DNA of 32,625 nucleotides from Elusimicrobiota bacterium (lineage in GTDB: Bacteria > Elusimicrobiota > Elusimicrobia > Elusimicrobiales > UBA9959), in the NCBI GenBank assembly GCA_030639665.1, contig DAOWCC010000003.1, positions 1 to 32,625 on the forward strand, given 5' to 3'. A program made the position numbers and the translations under genes. Shown here piece after piece: positions 1 through 8,585 of the stretch; within the stretch, counting starts at the first letter, position 1; every line of letters starts with the position of its first letter. Under the pieces are notes generated by a model. The model saw only the letters and a program-made list of their open reading frames with translations, searched no databases and was not told the DNA's origin.

Positions 1-109
1 AAAAAAGAAAGGCTGTTTGGAAAATTTTCATTCCTCTTTTTGGAACTTTATATAGTGGGAAGCGAAAAAAGATAAAAAAGCCGGTTTAATTAAGATTGAC
101 CGGGCTTTT

Positions 110-985
110 ATGAATTTAAAAGAGATAAATTTCAAATTGGCCGTATTCAATTATATCTGCGCGAGAAGCGTTGGCGCGTCATTGGATTTTATAGCTGAAA
201 AACACGGCCGCAAGAACTTTTTAGATATTTACGCCTCTCTAATGGCCCCGTCCCGGTTTTATTTTAAACGGTTTTTAAAAGATGTGGAAGCGGGTAAAAA
301 GTCGGAATCTTTTTTTGCCGACAGAATAAAAGATATTCCGATAGATAAGCTGTCCAAGGCGTTTAAAAATTCAGAAAAGCAAAAAATAACTCTCGGCCAA
401 ATTTCCAAAAGCGGCAGATTGTTTATTGAGGCCGTAAATGATTTGATTTTATTGAAAAACGAAGTAAACTATTATTTTTCGCTGATAAACAAGGCTTATA
501 TGTCGCGGATTTTTAAATTAAGGGCGAATTTGACGGGCGAGGATATAGCCAAAATTTGTAAACTTTCCATTGATTCCGCCCGAAAAATAATTAATAAGGA
601 ACCGGGCTCCCGCGAACTTTTTGCCTGCAAAAAAGAAAAACGCCGCAATCGCGCTGAAAAAATTCAAACGGAGTTTCCTTTGAAGGGTATTATTGTTTGC
701 GAGGGAGACGCGAAAGGCAGAATTAAAATAGTGAGAAAACCCTCAGACGCGAAAGATATAACGGAACGGGATATACTTGTATCGGATTATTTAAACGGCG
801 AGCTTCTTGTTCCGATGCTTATATGCAAAGCCATAATAACGGCCAGAGGCGGGTTTTTGTCGCACGCGGCGGCGCTTTCAAGAGAGATAAAGAAGCCGTG
901 TTTAACCGGAGTTTTCGGTTGTGAGAAAATTTTTTCCGATGGGGAAAAAATTACGATAAGAAAAGGAATGATTTACAGAAAATAA
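110..985 (+). CDS. PEP-utilising enzyme mobile (phosphohistidine swivel) domain protein with uncharacterised N-terminal region
   Basis: C-terminal ~90 aa 'GIIVCEGDAKGRIKIV...DILVSDYLNGELLVPMLICKAIITARGGFLSHAAALSREIKKPCLTGV' matches the PEP-utilising mobile domain pattern with the catalytic-His motif (GG..SHAA..SRE...P). N-terminal ~190 aa not recognised. Confidence 0.8.
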   Translation: MNLKEINFKLAVFNYICARSVGASLDFIAEKHGRKNFLDIYASLMAPSRFYFKRFLKDVEAGKKSESFFADRIKDIPIDKLSKAFKNSEKQKITLGQISKSGRLFIEAVNDLILLKNEVNYYFSLINKAYMSRIFKLRANLTGEDIAKICKLSIDSARKIINKEPGSRELFACKKEKRRNRAEKIQTEFPLKGIIVCEGDAKGRIKIVRKPSDAKDITERDILVSDYLNGELLVPMLICKAIITARGGFLSHAAALSREIKKPCLTGVFGCEKIFSDGEKITIRKGMIYRK

Positions 986-1006
986 ATCGACTTTACGGAG
1001 GAGCGT

Positions 1007-3247
1007 TTGCTTATGTTTTCAATAGATATTTATGACGAAAATTTTTTAAAAGAAATATTCGCCGTAACCGACGCCAATTCTCTTCCCGAAACCCCGCCCA
1101 ATTATCCGCCGTTTTTTTCATGGGACAAAACAGCCGGCTTTGAGGTTGATAAAATATCAAATATCTGGAAGAAATCGAATAAAGAGAATTTTGACCGCAA
1201 TCCCACCATATATGTTCATGTGCCTTTTTGTGAATATATCTGCAAGTTTTGCGGTTTTTACAGAAAGATTCCCAAAAATAATATTGAAATAAATAAATAT
1301 TTGAAAGCTCTTGAAAAAGAAGTTCTTTTTTTGAAAAAAACTTTCAAAAATTTGCCAATCAGAAATTTATTCATTGGCGGCGGCACGCCCACCATTTTGA
1401 GCGAAGATGAATTGGAGTTTATGTTTGGGATTTTTAAAGACAATTTTAATATAACGAAAAACACCAGAATAGCCATTGAATCCAGCCCGCAGACTTTAAC
1501 TTATCCAAAGGCTAAAAAATTGAAGAAGCTCGGAGTTGGATTTTTATCCATGGGAATTCAGAGCTTTAATGAACAATTGATGAGAAGTTTCAACAGGCCG
1601 CAAACCATGAGCCAATGCGTGAACGCTCTGAAAAATGCCAAGAAAGCGGGCATAAAAAATGTTGAAGCCGATTTAATGGTGGGTTTGCCCGGCCAGACTG
1701 AAAAAATTTTCATGAAAGATGTGGATATATTATCCAAATTTGATTTGGAAAGAGTTTATATATTTGATTGGCAGCCAAAAGAATTTACGGGGTTTAAGAA
1801 TTTTCACGGAGCTTCTCTTGGGCTAAGCGATTTAAGAAAAGCCAGAGAGTGGAGAAAAAAAGCAATAGATTTATTGGTAAAGCGGCAAGGCTATACAACG
1901 GAAAGCGGACACTGGATGTCCAAAAGGAAAGGAGGCGAATGGCCGTATACATATGACCAGCAGGAAAATGAAGGCTATTCCATATTGGGGCTGGGCCCTA
2001 CCGGCATGAGTTATTGTACCGATGGTCAGAGATATCAAAATATTTCCAGTGTGAGCAAATATGTGTCATTGATTGAAAAAAATAAATTGCCGATAGCAAT
2101 AATACATTTTCCCTCCAAAAGAGATGAAATGGTCAATTACGCCCTGTTAAAATATATACATACGGGAAGCCTTGTTATAAATCGTTTTAAAAAGAAATTC
2201 AAAAAAAACCCCGAAGATGTTTTCAAGAAAGAATTTGACTATCTTTGTAAAAAAGACATAATTCTCAAGGCCGGTTCCTCCTATGCGCTTAAGGACAGAA
2301 CAAGAGCCATATTTTTCCTTAAAGCGGTTTTTTATTCTCCTGAACTGATAAAAAAATTGGCCCGGCGCGCGAAAATTAAAATTGAATATAAAAACAGCGG
2401 CTCCGCTAAAAAATCCATTTCTGAAAAAGTTTCAGATTCCCGTAATTTGAAGATAATATATCTTGGTAAAAATTTCAAAAGAGAACTTATCGGACTGGAA
2501 GGCTTAAAATCCGAGAAAAGAGATTTTAAGGATATTGCGGCGGAACTTAAAAGCAAAAATTCCAAAGGGCTTAATGAAGTTATCTTCATGGACGGGGATT
2601 TTATTGAATATGAGAAAGCGTGTTTTCTTATAAATATCGCCGGTAAAATAGGTTATAAAAAGGTTTCGTTTTTTACCTCCGGATTGACCGGCGCGAGCGC
2701 CGAGAAATTTAAAAAACTTAAAAAATACGGGATTGATAAATTTTATCTGAATATGCCGGATTTTCAGGATAGCGGTTTTAGTAATAAAGATGTGAAAGTG
2801 AAAAACGCTTTTTGGGCTAAAAAAGCGGGGCTGAATCTGGTAATGACGGCTATCTTGAATGAAAAAGAATTTGGAAATATTGAGAAGCGATTTTCCTTGG
2901 CGAAAAAACTGGGAGCGGAAGAATTTTTATATGTTTTGCCCAGTGGTTATAAAAATCATAATACCGCGGCGTTGTATGAAAAGCTCAAAAAGAACGCTAA
3001 AAAAATAAATGCCGCGGCATCAAGAAAAAAAATAAAGGTTAAAATTTTGAATTCTTTGCCGTGTTTTTTGCAATCATATAATGAATTTTTTGAAAATTTT
3101 TTATTTGTTTCGGATGCCAGGGAAGAAGGCGATCTGATAAAAATCGAAGTGTGCTTAAAATGCAAATATTCATCCCATTGCCCGGGGCCGCGAGAGGAAT
3201 ATCTGAAGGAATTGAAGCATTTTGATATAAAACCGATAAAAGTGTAA
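1007..3247 (+). CDS. HemN/HemW-like radical SAM protein fused to a second, cysteine-less rSAM-like domain and a C-terminal CxxC...C motif
   Basis: 'TIYVHVPFCEYICKFCGFYRK' has CxxxCxxC in HemN context, followed by 'NLFIGGGTPTILS' and 'SMGIQSFNEQLMRSFNR'. C-terminus 'CLKCKYSSHCPGPREEYLKEL'. Real start may be ATG at 1013 (RBS ggaggag); 1007 is TTG. Confidence 0.85.
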   Translation: MLMFSIDIYDENFLKEIFAVTDANSLPETPPNYPPFFSWDKTAGFEVDKISNIWKKSNKENFDRNPTIYVHVPFCEYICKFCGFYRKIPKNNIEINKYLKALEKEVLFLKKTFKNLPIRNLFIGGGTPTILSEDELEFMFGIFKDNFNITKNTRIAIESSPQTLTYPKAKKLKKLGVGFLSMGIQSFNEQLMRSFNRPQTMSQCVNALKNAKKAGIKNVEADLMVGLPGQTEKIFMKDVDILSKFDLERVYIFDWQPKEFTGFKNFHGASLGLSDLRKAREWRKKAIDLLVKRQGYTTESGHWMSKRKGGEWPYTYDQQENEGYSILGLGPTGMSYCTDGQRYQNISSVSKYVSLIEKNKLPIAIIHFPSKRDEMVNYALLKYIHTGSLVINRFKKKFKKNPEDVFKKEFDYLCKKDIILKAGSSYALKDRTRAIFFLKAVFYSPELIKKLARRAKIKIEYKNSGSAKKSISEKVSDSRNLKIIYLGKNFKRELIGLEGLKSEKRDFKDIAAELKSKNSKGLNEVIFMDGDFIEYEKACFLINIAGKIGYKKVSFFTSGLTGASAEKFKKLKKYGIDKFYLNMPDFQDSGFSNKDVKVKNAFWAKKAGLNLVMTAILNEKEFGNIEKRFSLAKKLGAEEFLYVLPSGYKNHNTAALYEKLKKNAKKINAAASRKKIKVKILNSLPCFLQSYNEFFENFLFVSDAREEGDLIKIEVCLKCKYSSHCPGPREEYLKELKHFDIKPIKV

Positions 3248-3315
3248 AAAGGAAGCCGGCAAGTCGTAGAGCGCGGGGCCATTTTTTAGTAAACTGAATA
3301 TATACGGAGGATATT

Positions 3316-4506
3316 ATGATTGACGCGAAAAAGATAAATGAAGCGGTAAAAAAACAGGAAAAAAATATAGTTGCTTTTGCCAGAGATTTGGTGAAGATTT
3401 CAAGTTTTTCAATGGAAGAGGGCCCGGTCGCCAAAAGAATATTGAAAGAAATGAAGAAAGTCAGTTTTGATAAGGCCAAGATAGATAAAATGGGCAATGT
3501 TATAGGATTTATAGGCAAAGGCCGGAAAAAAATAATGATGGACGCCCACATAGATACGGTTGGAGTGGGAGATAAATCGGCTTGGAAAATAAATCCTTTT
3601 GCCGGAATTTTAAAGAACGGCGTTATTTACGGCAGGGGTGCGACCGACCAAAAGCTGTCAATGGCTTCCATGGTTTACGCCGGAAAAATTATTAAGGACC
3701 TTAAACTTTATAATGATTTTACTTTGATGGTGGTGGGTTCATGCCAGGAAGAGGATTGCGACGGCCTTCCTTTGCTTCACATAATTAATAAAGAAAAGCT
3801 TAAACCGGATTTCGTTGTTTTAACCGAGCCGACAAATCTTGCCGTTTATAGAGGACACAGGGGCAGAATGGAAATGAAGGTTACGGTTAAAGGGAAATCC
3901 TGCCACGCTTCCGCTCCCGAGCGCGGTGATAACGCAGTGATTAAGATGACTGCCATAGCGCAAGAAATAACCGCGCTTAATAAAAAATTGAAAAAAGATA
4001 AATTTTTGGGCAAAGGCACTGTGGCCGTAACTTCCATAGACTGCAAAACTCCCTCGTTAAACGCCATTCCCGACGAATGCGCCGTTTATTTGGACAGAAG
4101 GCTCACTATCGGTGAAACGCTTAAAACTTCGGTAGCCGAGATTAAGAAGCTCGCCTCGGTTAAAAAATTCAAAGCGAAAGTGGAAGTTCTGCAATATGAG
4201 GCCGTTTCATGGACGGGTTTAAAAGTGGGACAGGAAAAATATTTTCCAACTTGGGTTTTGCCGGCAAACCATAAACTTGTTAAGGCCGGAGTTGAGGCGG
4301 GAAAAATAGCTCTCGGGAAAAAGCCCGTGGTTGATAAGTGGGTTTTTTCAACCAATGGAGTCGCGTCTTGCGGAAGATTAAAAATACCGTCAATAGGCTT
4401 CGGTCCTTCAGATGAGATTTACGCGCATACGGTTAAGGAGAATATGCCTGTTTCTCATCTTTTAAAAGCCGCTTCTTTTTATGCGTCCATAGGCATGTTC
4501 CTTTAG
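3316..4506 (+). CDS. ygeY: YgeY-type M20 family metallopeptidase/deacylase
   Basis: 'MMDAHIDTVGVGD', 'GRGATDQKLSMASMVYAGKIIKDL', 'QEEDCDG', 'TEPTNLAVYRGHRGRMEM' and 'SCHASAPERGDNA' closely resemble the YgeY subfamily; RBS ggagg upstream. Confidence 0.85.
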   Translation: MIDAKKINEAVKKQEKNIVAFARDLVKISSFSMEEGPVAKRILKEMKKVSFDKAKIDKMGNVIGFIGKGRKKIMMDAHIDTVGVGDKSAWKINPFAGILKNGVIYGRGATDQKLSMASMVYAGKIIKDLKLYNDFTLMVVGSCQEEDCDGLPLLHIINKEKLKPDFVVLTEPTNLAVYRGHRGRMEMKVTVKGKSCHASAPERGDNAVIKMTAIAQEITALNKKLKKDKFLGKGTVAVTSIDCKTPSLNAIPDECAVYLDRRLTIGETLKTSVAEIKKLASVKKFKAKVEVLQYEAVSWTGLKVGQEKYFPTWVLPANHKLVKAGVEAGKIALGKKPVVDKWVFSTNGVASCGRLKIPSIGFGPSDEIYAHTVKENMPVSHLLKAASFYASIGMFL

Positions 4507-4529
4507 AATTTGTATTTTCGGTAAATTTT

Positions 4530-5579
4530 ATGATTCCACGAGAATTAGATCTTTGCGTTACAAATAAATGCAATATGAATTGCCTTTATTGCTATGCCGC
4601 CGGAAAAAATTTGGAGAACAAAAGTTTAACGCTTGAGGAAATGAAAAAGGCCGTTCTTATGTATTTTGAAGCCGCATTGTCTGAAAAGAGAAAAATCGAC
4701 AAAATAAGCGTTTCGGGGGGAGAGCCTCTTACTCATTGGGACGCTGTGTCCCGGTTTATTTTGTGGTTTTCAAAGCATACTCCGCAAGATGTAAACGCCG
4801 AAATTTTCACGAACGGTTTGTTATTGGATAAAGATAAGGCCAAGCTTATACTTGATAACGGGTTTAAATTAAGGATAAGTTTTGACGGGCTTAAAAAAAC
4901 TCATGACGCGAGCCGCGTATCCGTTTCGGGAAAATCTTCTTTTGACGGATTTATGAAAAACTTTAATTCTTTCCCTCTTTCTTTAAAGAAACGATGTGAA
5001 GTTGTGCCCATAGTATCGGAAAGAAATGTCGCGGATATGGCGGATAATATGAAGTTTTTGATGGATTTGGGATTTGCTTGCGTTAAGCCTTCTTTTGTTT
5101 TGGATGAAGTGTGGAAAAAGCAATCGTTTAAAATTCTGACCCGGCAATTTGATTTGCTAAAGGAACTTTTAAAAAAGCAAAAAAAATATTCTTTAAAGTT
5201 TGAAAAAATAGCTTTAAAAAATCTCTCCGGCGGCTTAAAGGAATTTTCCGCGTCAAATGAAATATCCGTCGGAACGGATGGCTGGTTTTATCCCTCCTCT
5301 CTGATTTCAGCTTCCGTGGCGGCTAAAAGCGAAGCCTTTAAAAAAAGATACCGCGTGGGAAATATAAACCGGGGCATAGACACGGAAAAATTCGGCAAAT
5401 TGAGGGAGTCTGCTTTTAAAGATATAAAAAAATCAAAAGCGGAGCTTTATTTAGGTTGTCTTCTTTGCATGCACTATAGCTCTAAAGTAAAGAAAGTGGA
5501 TTTTGAAAAACTTCTTCTAAGCGGCGATCAAATAGCTAAAATTACGGCCGCCTCGGGTTTGGGGGAAATTTCCTCTTGA
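4530..5579 (+). CDS. Radical SAM protein, SPASM-like
   Basis: 'CVTNKCNMNCLYCYAAG' (CxxxCxxC), 'VSGGEPLTHWD', 'RISFDGLKKTHD', C-terminal 'LGCLLCMHYSS'. Confidence 0.85.
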   Translation: MIPRELDLCVTNKCNMNCLYCYAAGKNLENKSLTLEEMKKAVLMYFEAALSEKRKIDKISVSGGEPLTHWDAVSRFILWFSKHTPQDVNAEIFTNGLLLDKDKAKLILDNGFKLRISFDGLKKTHDASRVSVSGKSSFDGFMKNFNSFPLSLKKRCEVVPIVSERNVADMADNMKFLMDLGFACVKPSFVLDEVWKKQSFKILTRQFDLLKELLKKQKKYSLKFEKIALKNLSGGLKEFSASNEISVGTDGWFYPSSLISASVAAKSEAFKKRYRVGNINRGIDTEKFGKLRESAFKDIKKSKAELYLGCLLCMHYSSKVKKVDFEKLLLSGDQIAKITAASGLGEISS

Positions 5580-5617
5580 ACATTTGCCCTTGAATGTTTT
5601 TTAGAGCCAAATTTATC

Positions 5618-7051
5618 ATGAGACATCCGTCCGTTTTACTTATTAAAAGCAGAAGTCTTATCGCTAAAAATACGGGAATCACTCCTCCCTTGGGCATATT
5701 GTATATAGCGGCTTATTTGAGAGAACGATTGAAAGCCGATGTCAAAATTATTGATACCGTCTGGGAAACCGATCCTTTGAACGCTGTTCGCTCCGCTGTC
5801 CGGGAGCAGAATCCCGATATTGTTGGGATAAGCGCTCTTACGGCGGAAGCCTTTTTAGCTCATAAAATCGCGGACGCGGTAAAAAGCGAAAATTCCGGTG
5901 TTCCGGTTATAATGGGCGGGCCCCATCCTTCTTCTCAGCCTGAGTTGGCGATGAATGATAAAAATATTGACGCTCTTATTGTGGGAGAAGGAGAGGTAAC
6001 ATTTTGCGAGCTTCTAAGGGTGATTGTTGAGGAAGGGCATCATTGGAAAAATTCAAAAATTCTGGCCAAAATAGACGGACTGGTTTTTAGAGGCGAAGGC
6101 ATTGAATTTTCAAAATCCAGAGCTCCCATAACTGATTTGGATTCTTTGCCTTTTCCGGCCTGGGACCTTATTGATTATAAAAAGTTTTGGACAAAAGCGA
6201 GCATGGCCACGATTGGCATAAGGCCTTATTTAACAATGTTTACTTCAAGGGGCTGTCCTTATCATTGTGTTTTTTGCCATCAGCTTTTTGGAAAGGTTTT
6301 TCGCGCCAGGTCTCCCGAAAGCGTGGCGGAAGAAGTCAGGCAAATACTTAAAATGGGAGCGAAACATATAGAGGTTTTGGATGATATCTCCAATCTTGAT
6401 CATAATAGATTTAATGGAATGCTTGAACTGATGCTTAAAGATAACTTACATCCCGTTTTAAGTTTTCCAAACGCCATAAGGGCCGATATTATGCGAGAAG
6501 ATTCCATTGATTTGCTTAAAAAAGTGGGCGTGGGAGAAGTTTCAGTGGCTATTGAGACGGCTTCAAATCGTTTGCAAAAATTGATAAAAAAAAATCTTTC
6601 ATTGGATAAGGCGTCAAAAACCATAGAAATGCTGACAAAACGGAGGATTTTTACCCGGGGATTTTTTATGCTGGGCCTGCCGACTGAGACTGAGGAAGAA
6701 ATGCGCTCCACCATTCGCTTTGCCCATAAATCCTCATTGCATCTCGCTTTGTTTTTTACGCCCAATCCTTTCCGCAATACCGAGCTTTACGATATGTTCG
6801 TAAAAGCGGGAAAACTGCCCGATAAATCCAGCACGATAGATTTTGAATATTACGGCTCTCCTTTTAACGCGAGCGAGATTCCCGAAAAAAAATACAGATT
6901 TTTATATAAATGGGCTTATTACGGATTTTATTTTAATATTATCAGGATGTTTCGCATAGCGCGCGACAGGCCTTTATGGTCGGATATTCCTCTTCGCGCT
7001 TATTCCTTGTTTCGCAATATCGTGTCATTTAGGAGATTAAAGGAAAATTGA
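5618..7051 (+). CDS. B12-binding-domain radical SAM protein (subfamily A, copy 1)
   Basis: N-terminal Rossmann-like cobalamin-binding region 'PLGILYIAAYLRERL...VIMGGPHPSSQPE...VGEGEVTF', then 'TSRGCPYHCVFCHQ' (CxxxCxxC). Start at 5618 chosen by alignment with the paralog at 11586; the ORF track begins at 5594. Confidence 0.9.
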   Translation: MRHPSVLLIKSRSLIAKNTGITPPLGILYIAAYLRERLKADVKIIDTVWETDPLNAVRSAVREQNPDIVGISALTAEAFLAHKIADAVKSENSGVPVIMGGPHPSSQPELAMNDKNIDALIVGEGEVTFCELLRVIVEEGHHWKNSKILAKIDGLVFRGEGIEFSKSRAPITDLDSLPFPAWDLIDYKKFWTKASMATIGIRPYLTMFTSRGCPYHCVFCHQLFGKVFRARSPESVAEEVRQILKMGAKHIEVLDDISNLDHNRFNGMLELMLKDNLHPVLSFPNAIRADIMREDSIDLLKKVGVGEVSVAIETASNRLQKLIKKNLSLDKASKTIEMLTKRRIFTRGFFMLGLPTETEEEMRSTIRFAHKSSLHLALFFTPNPFRNTELYDMFVKAGKLPDKSSTIDFEYYGSPFNASEIPEKKYRFLYKWAYYGFYFNIIRMFRIARDRPLWSDIPLRAYSLFRNIVSFRRLKEN

Positions 7052-7052
7052 T

Positions 7053-8585
7053 ATGGCCAATGTTTTGATTATGACGCCGTCTTCTCTTTACAGAAGGTGG
7101 CCCACCACTCCCGATACCACCAAGATGGCCACAAACGCGGCTCCCGTCACAATGCCGCAGCTTGCCGCCGCTTTGCCTAAGCATAATGTTAAAATTCACG
7201 ATGGCAACGCTTATGATATTTCACTCACTGAATACGCCGAATTATTACAATGGGCGGATATTGTCGCCATGAATATCATGAGCTCTTACGCGGCTTTGAA
7301 CAGCGAACTTAATATTCGGTTTATAAAAAAAATAAAGCCTGAAATAAAGGTGATACTTGGCGGTCATCACGCGACTTTTCAGGCGCAGGAATGGCTTTCA
7401 AAGGGGGCGGATGTCGTGGTTAGGCGCGAGGGAGAAATTACGCTGCCGGAAGTTGTGGACGCTTTGATTGAGAAAAAAGATCTCGCGCGGGTATTGGGCA
7501 TTTCTTGGAATTTGCAAGGCGATATTATTCATAATCAGGACCGTCCTTTTATTGAAAATTTGGATTCTTTGCCTTTGCCCAGATGGGATTTAATGAATTT
7601 TGGCAAATATTATTTGTATCTTCGAAAAAAGGGCTATCAGGCCTGTCTTGAAACCAGCAGAGGATGCGAGCAGCATTGCGCGTTTTGCCAGGTGGGCCCG
7701 ATGTGGAAGCATACTCACAGATTCAAATCCGTCGAAAGAGTGAGAGAGGAAATGAGACTGCTTAAGAGCTGCGGGGTTGAACAATTGTTTATCGTTGATG
7801 ACAATTACGGCTCCAATATGGATACCGACAGGCAAGCCGATATATACAAAATGATGCGTAAGGAAAATTTTAATTTTGAGTGGGGCGGATTTTTCAGGCA
7901 TGATTATATTTCATCAAATCATAAACTTCTTAAAGAGGCCGCGGCTACCGGCCTGAAATTCGCCTGCATAGGTTTTGAAAGCGTGGAAGGTTCCGACCTT
8001 AATTCCTTCAATAAAAAAAATTCTTCTTTCAAAAATCTCGATTCATACGCTAAGGAATATGAGTTTTTAAAGAGTCTTGGAATAATCAGTTTTGGTTTTA
8101 TTGTGATAGGCTATCCGGGGCAAAATGAAAGTTCCGCCATCGCAACTCTGGAGAACGCGCATAAATTTTGTAATTATCCCGTGGTTACCCTATATAAGCC
8201 TTTGCCCGGCACCGCCGGTTATATAAAAACGAAAAAAGAAGGCTTGCTGACAAAAAAAATGTTTTATCATGATTCTTTTACCGTGGCCATTAAAGGCACC
8301 AGGCCTATTTTAGCCAAATATAATCGGTTTTTTATCAAGTATTTAATGAGTCCGTCGCGTCTGGTGAAAGGGCTCATGAATAAAAATTGCAGGCCGATAG
8401 AAGTTGTTTTCTTTAAATGGTTTATCGGGGGTATTTTAAGAGCCAATTTTAAAAATGTCGGCGATTTTTTCTGGTTTATTTTTAAAGGCCGTAAATTACA
8501 GGAAGAAAAAGTCATGGAATATTTATGCGAAAATCATCTTTCGGATAAAAATGTTTCCCAACTTGTTAATAAAGCGAAAAAATGA
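7053..8585 (+). CDS. B12-binding-domain radical SAM protein (subfamily B, copy 1)
   Basis: 'VILGGHHATFQAQEWLSKGADVVVRREGE', 'TSRGCEQHCAFCQVG', 'DMFYHD'-type motif (KMFYHD) near C-terminus. Confidence 0.9.
   Translation: MANVLIMTPSSLYRRWPTTPDTTKMATNAAPVTMPQLAAALPKHNVKIHDGNAYDISLTEYAELLQWADIVAMNIMSSYAALNSELNIRFIKKIKPEIKVILGGHHATFQAQEWLSKGADVVVRREGEITLPEVVDALIEKKDLARVLGISWNLQGDIIHNQDRPFIENLDSLPLPRWDLMNFGKYYLYLRKKGYQACLETSRGCEQHCAFCQVGPMWKHTHRFKSVERVREEMRLLKSCGVEQLFIVDDNYGSNMDTDRQADIYKMMRKENFNFEWGGFFRHDYISSNHKLLKEAAATGLKFACIGFESVEGSDLNSFNKKNSSFKNLDSYAKEYEFLKSLGIISFGFIVIGYPGQNESSAIATLENAHKFCNYPVVTLYKPLPGTAGYIKTKKEGLLTKKMFYHDSFTVAIKGTRPILAKYNRFFIKYLMSPSRLVKGLMNKNCRPIEVVFFKWFIGGILRANFKNVGDFFWFIFKGRKLQEEKVMEYLCENHLSDKNVSQLVNKAKK

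Noticed and set aside
3039-3551. 170-aa antisense ORF
   Set aside because: Lies opposite two well-supported + strand CDS; low-complexity hydrophobic translation typical of the reverse strand of AT-rich genes.
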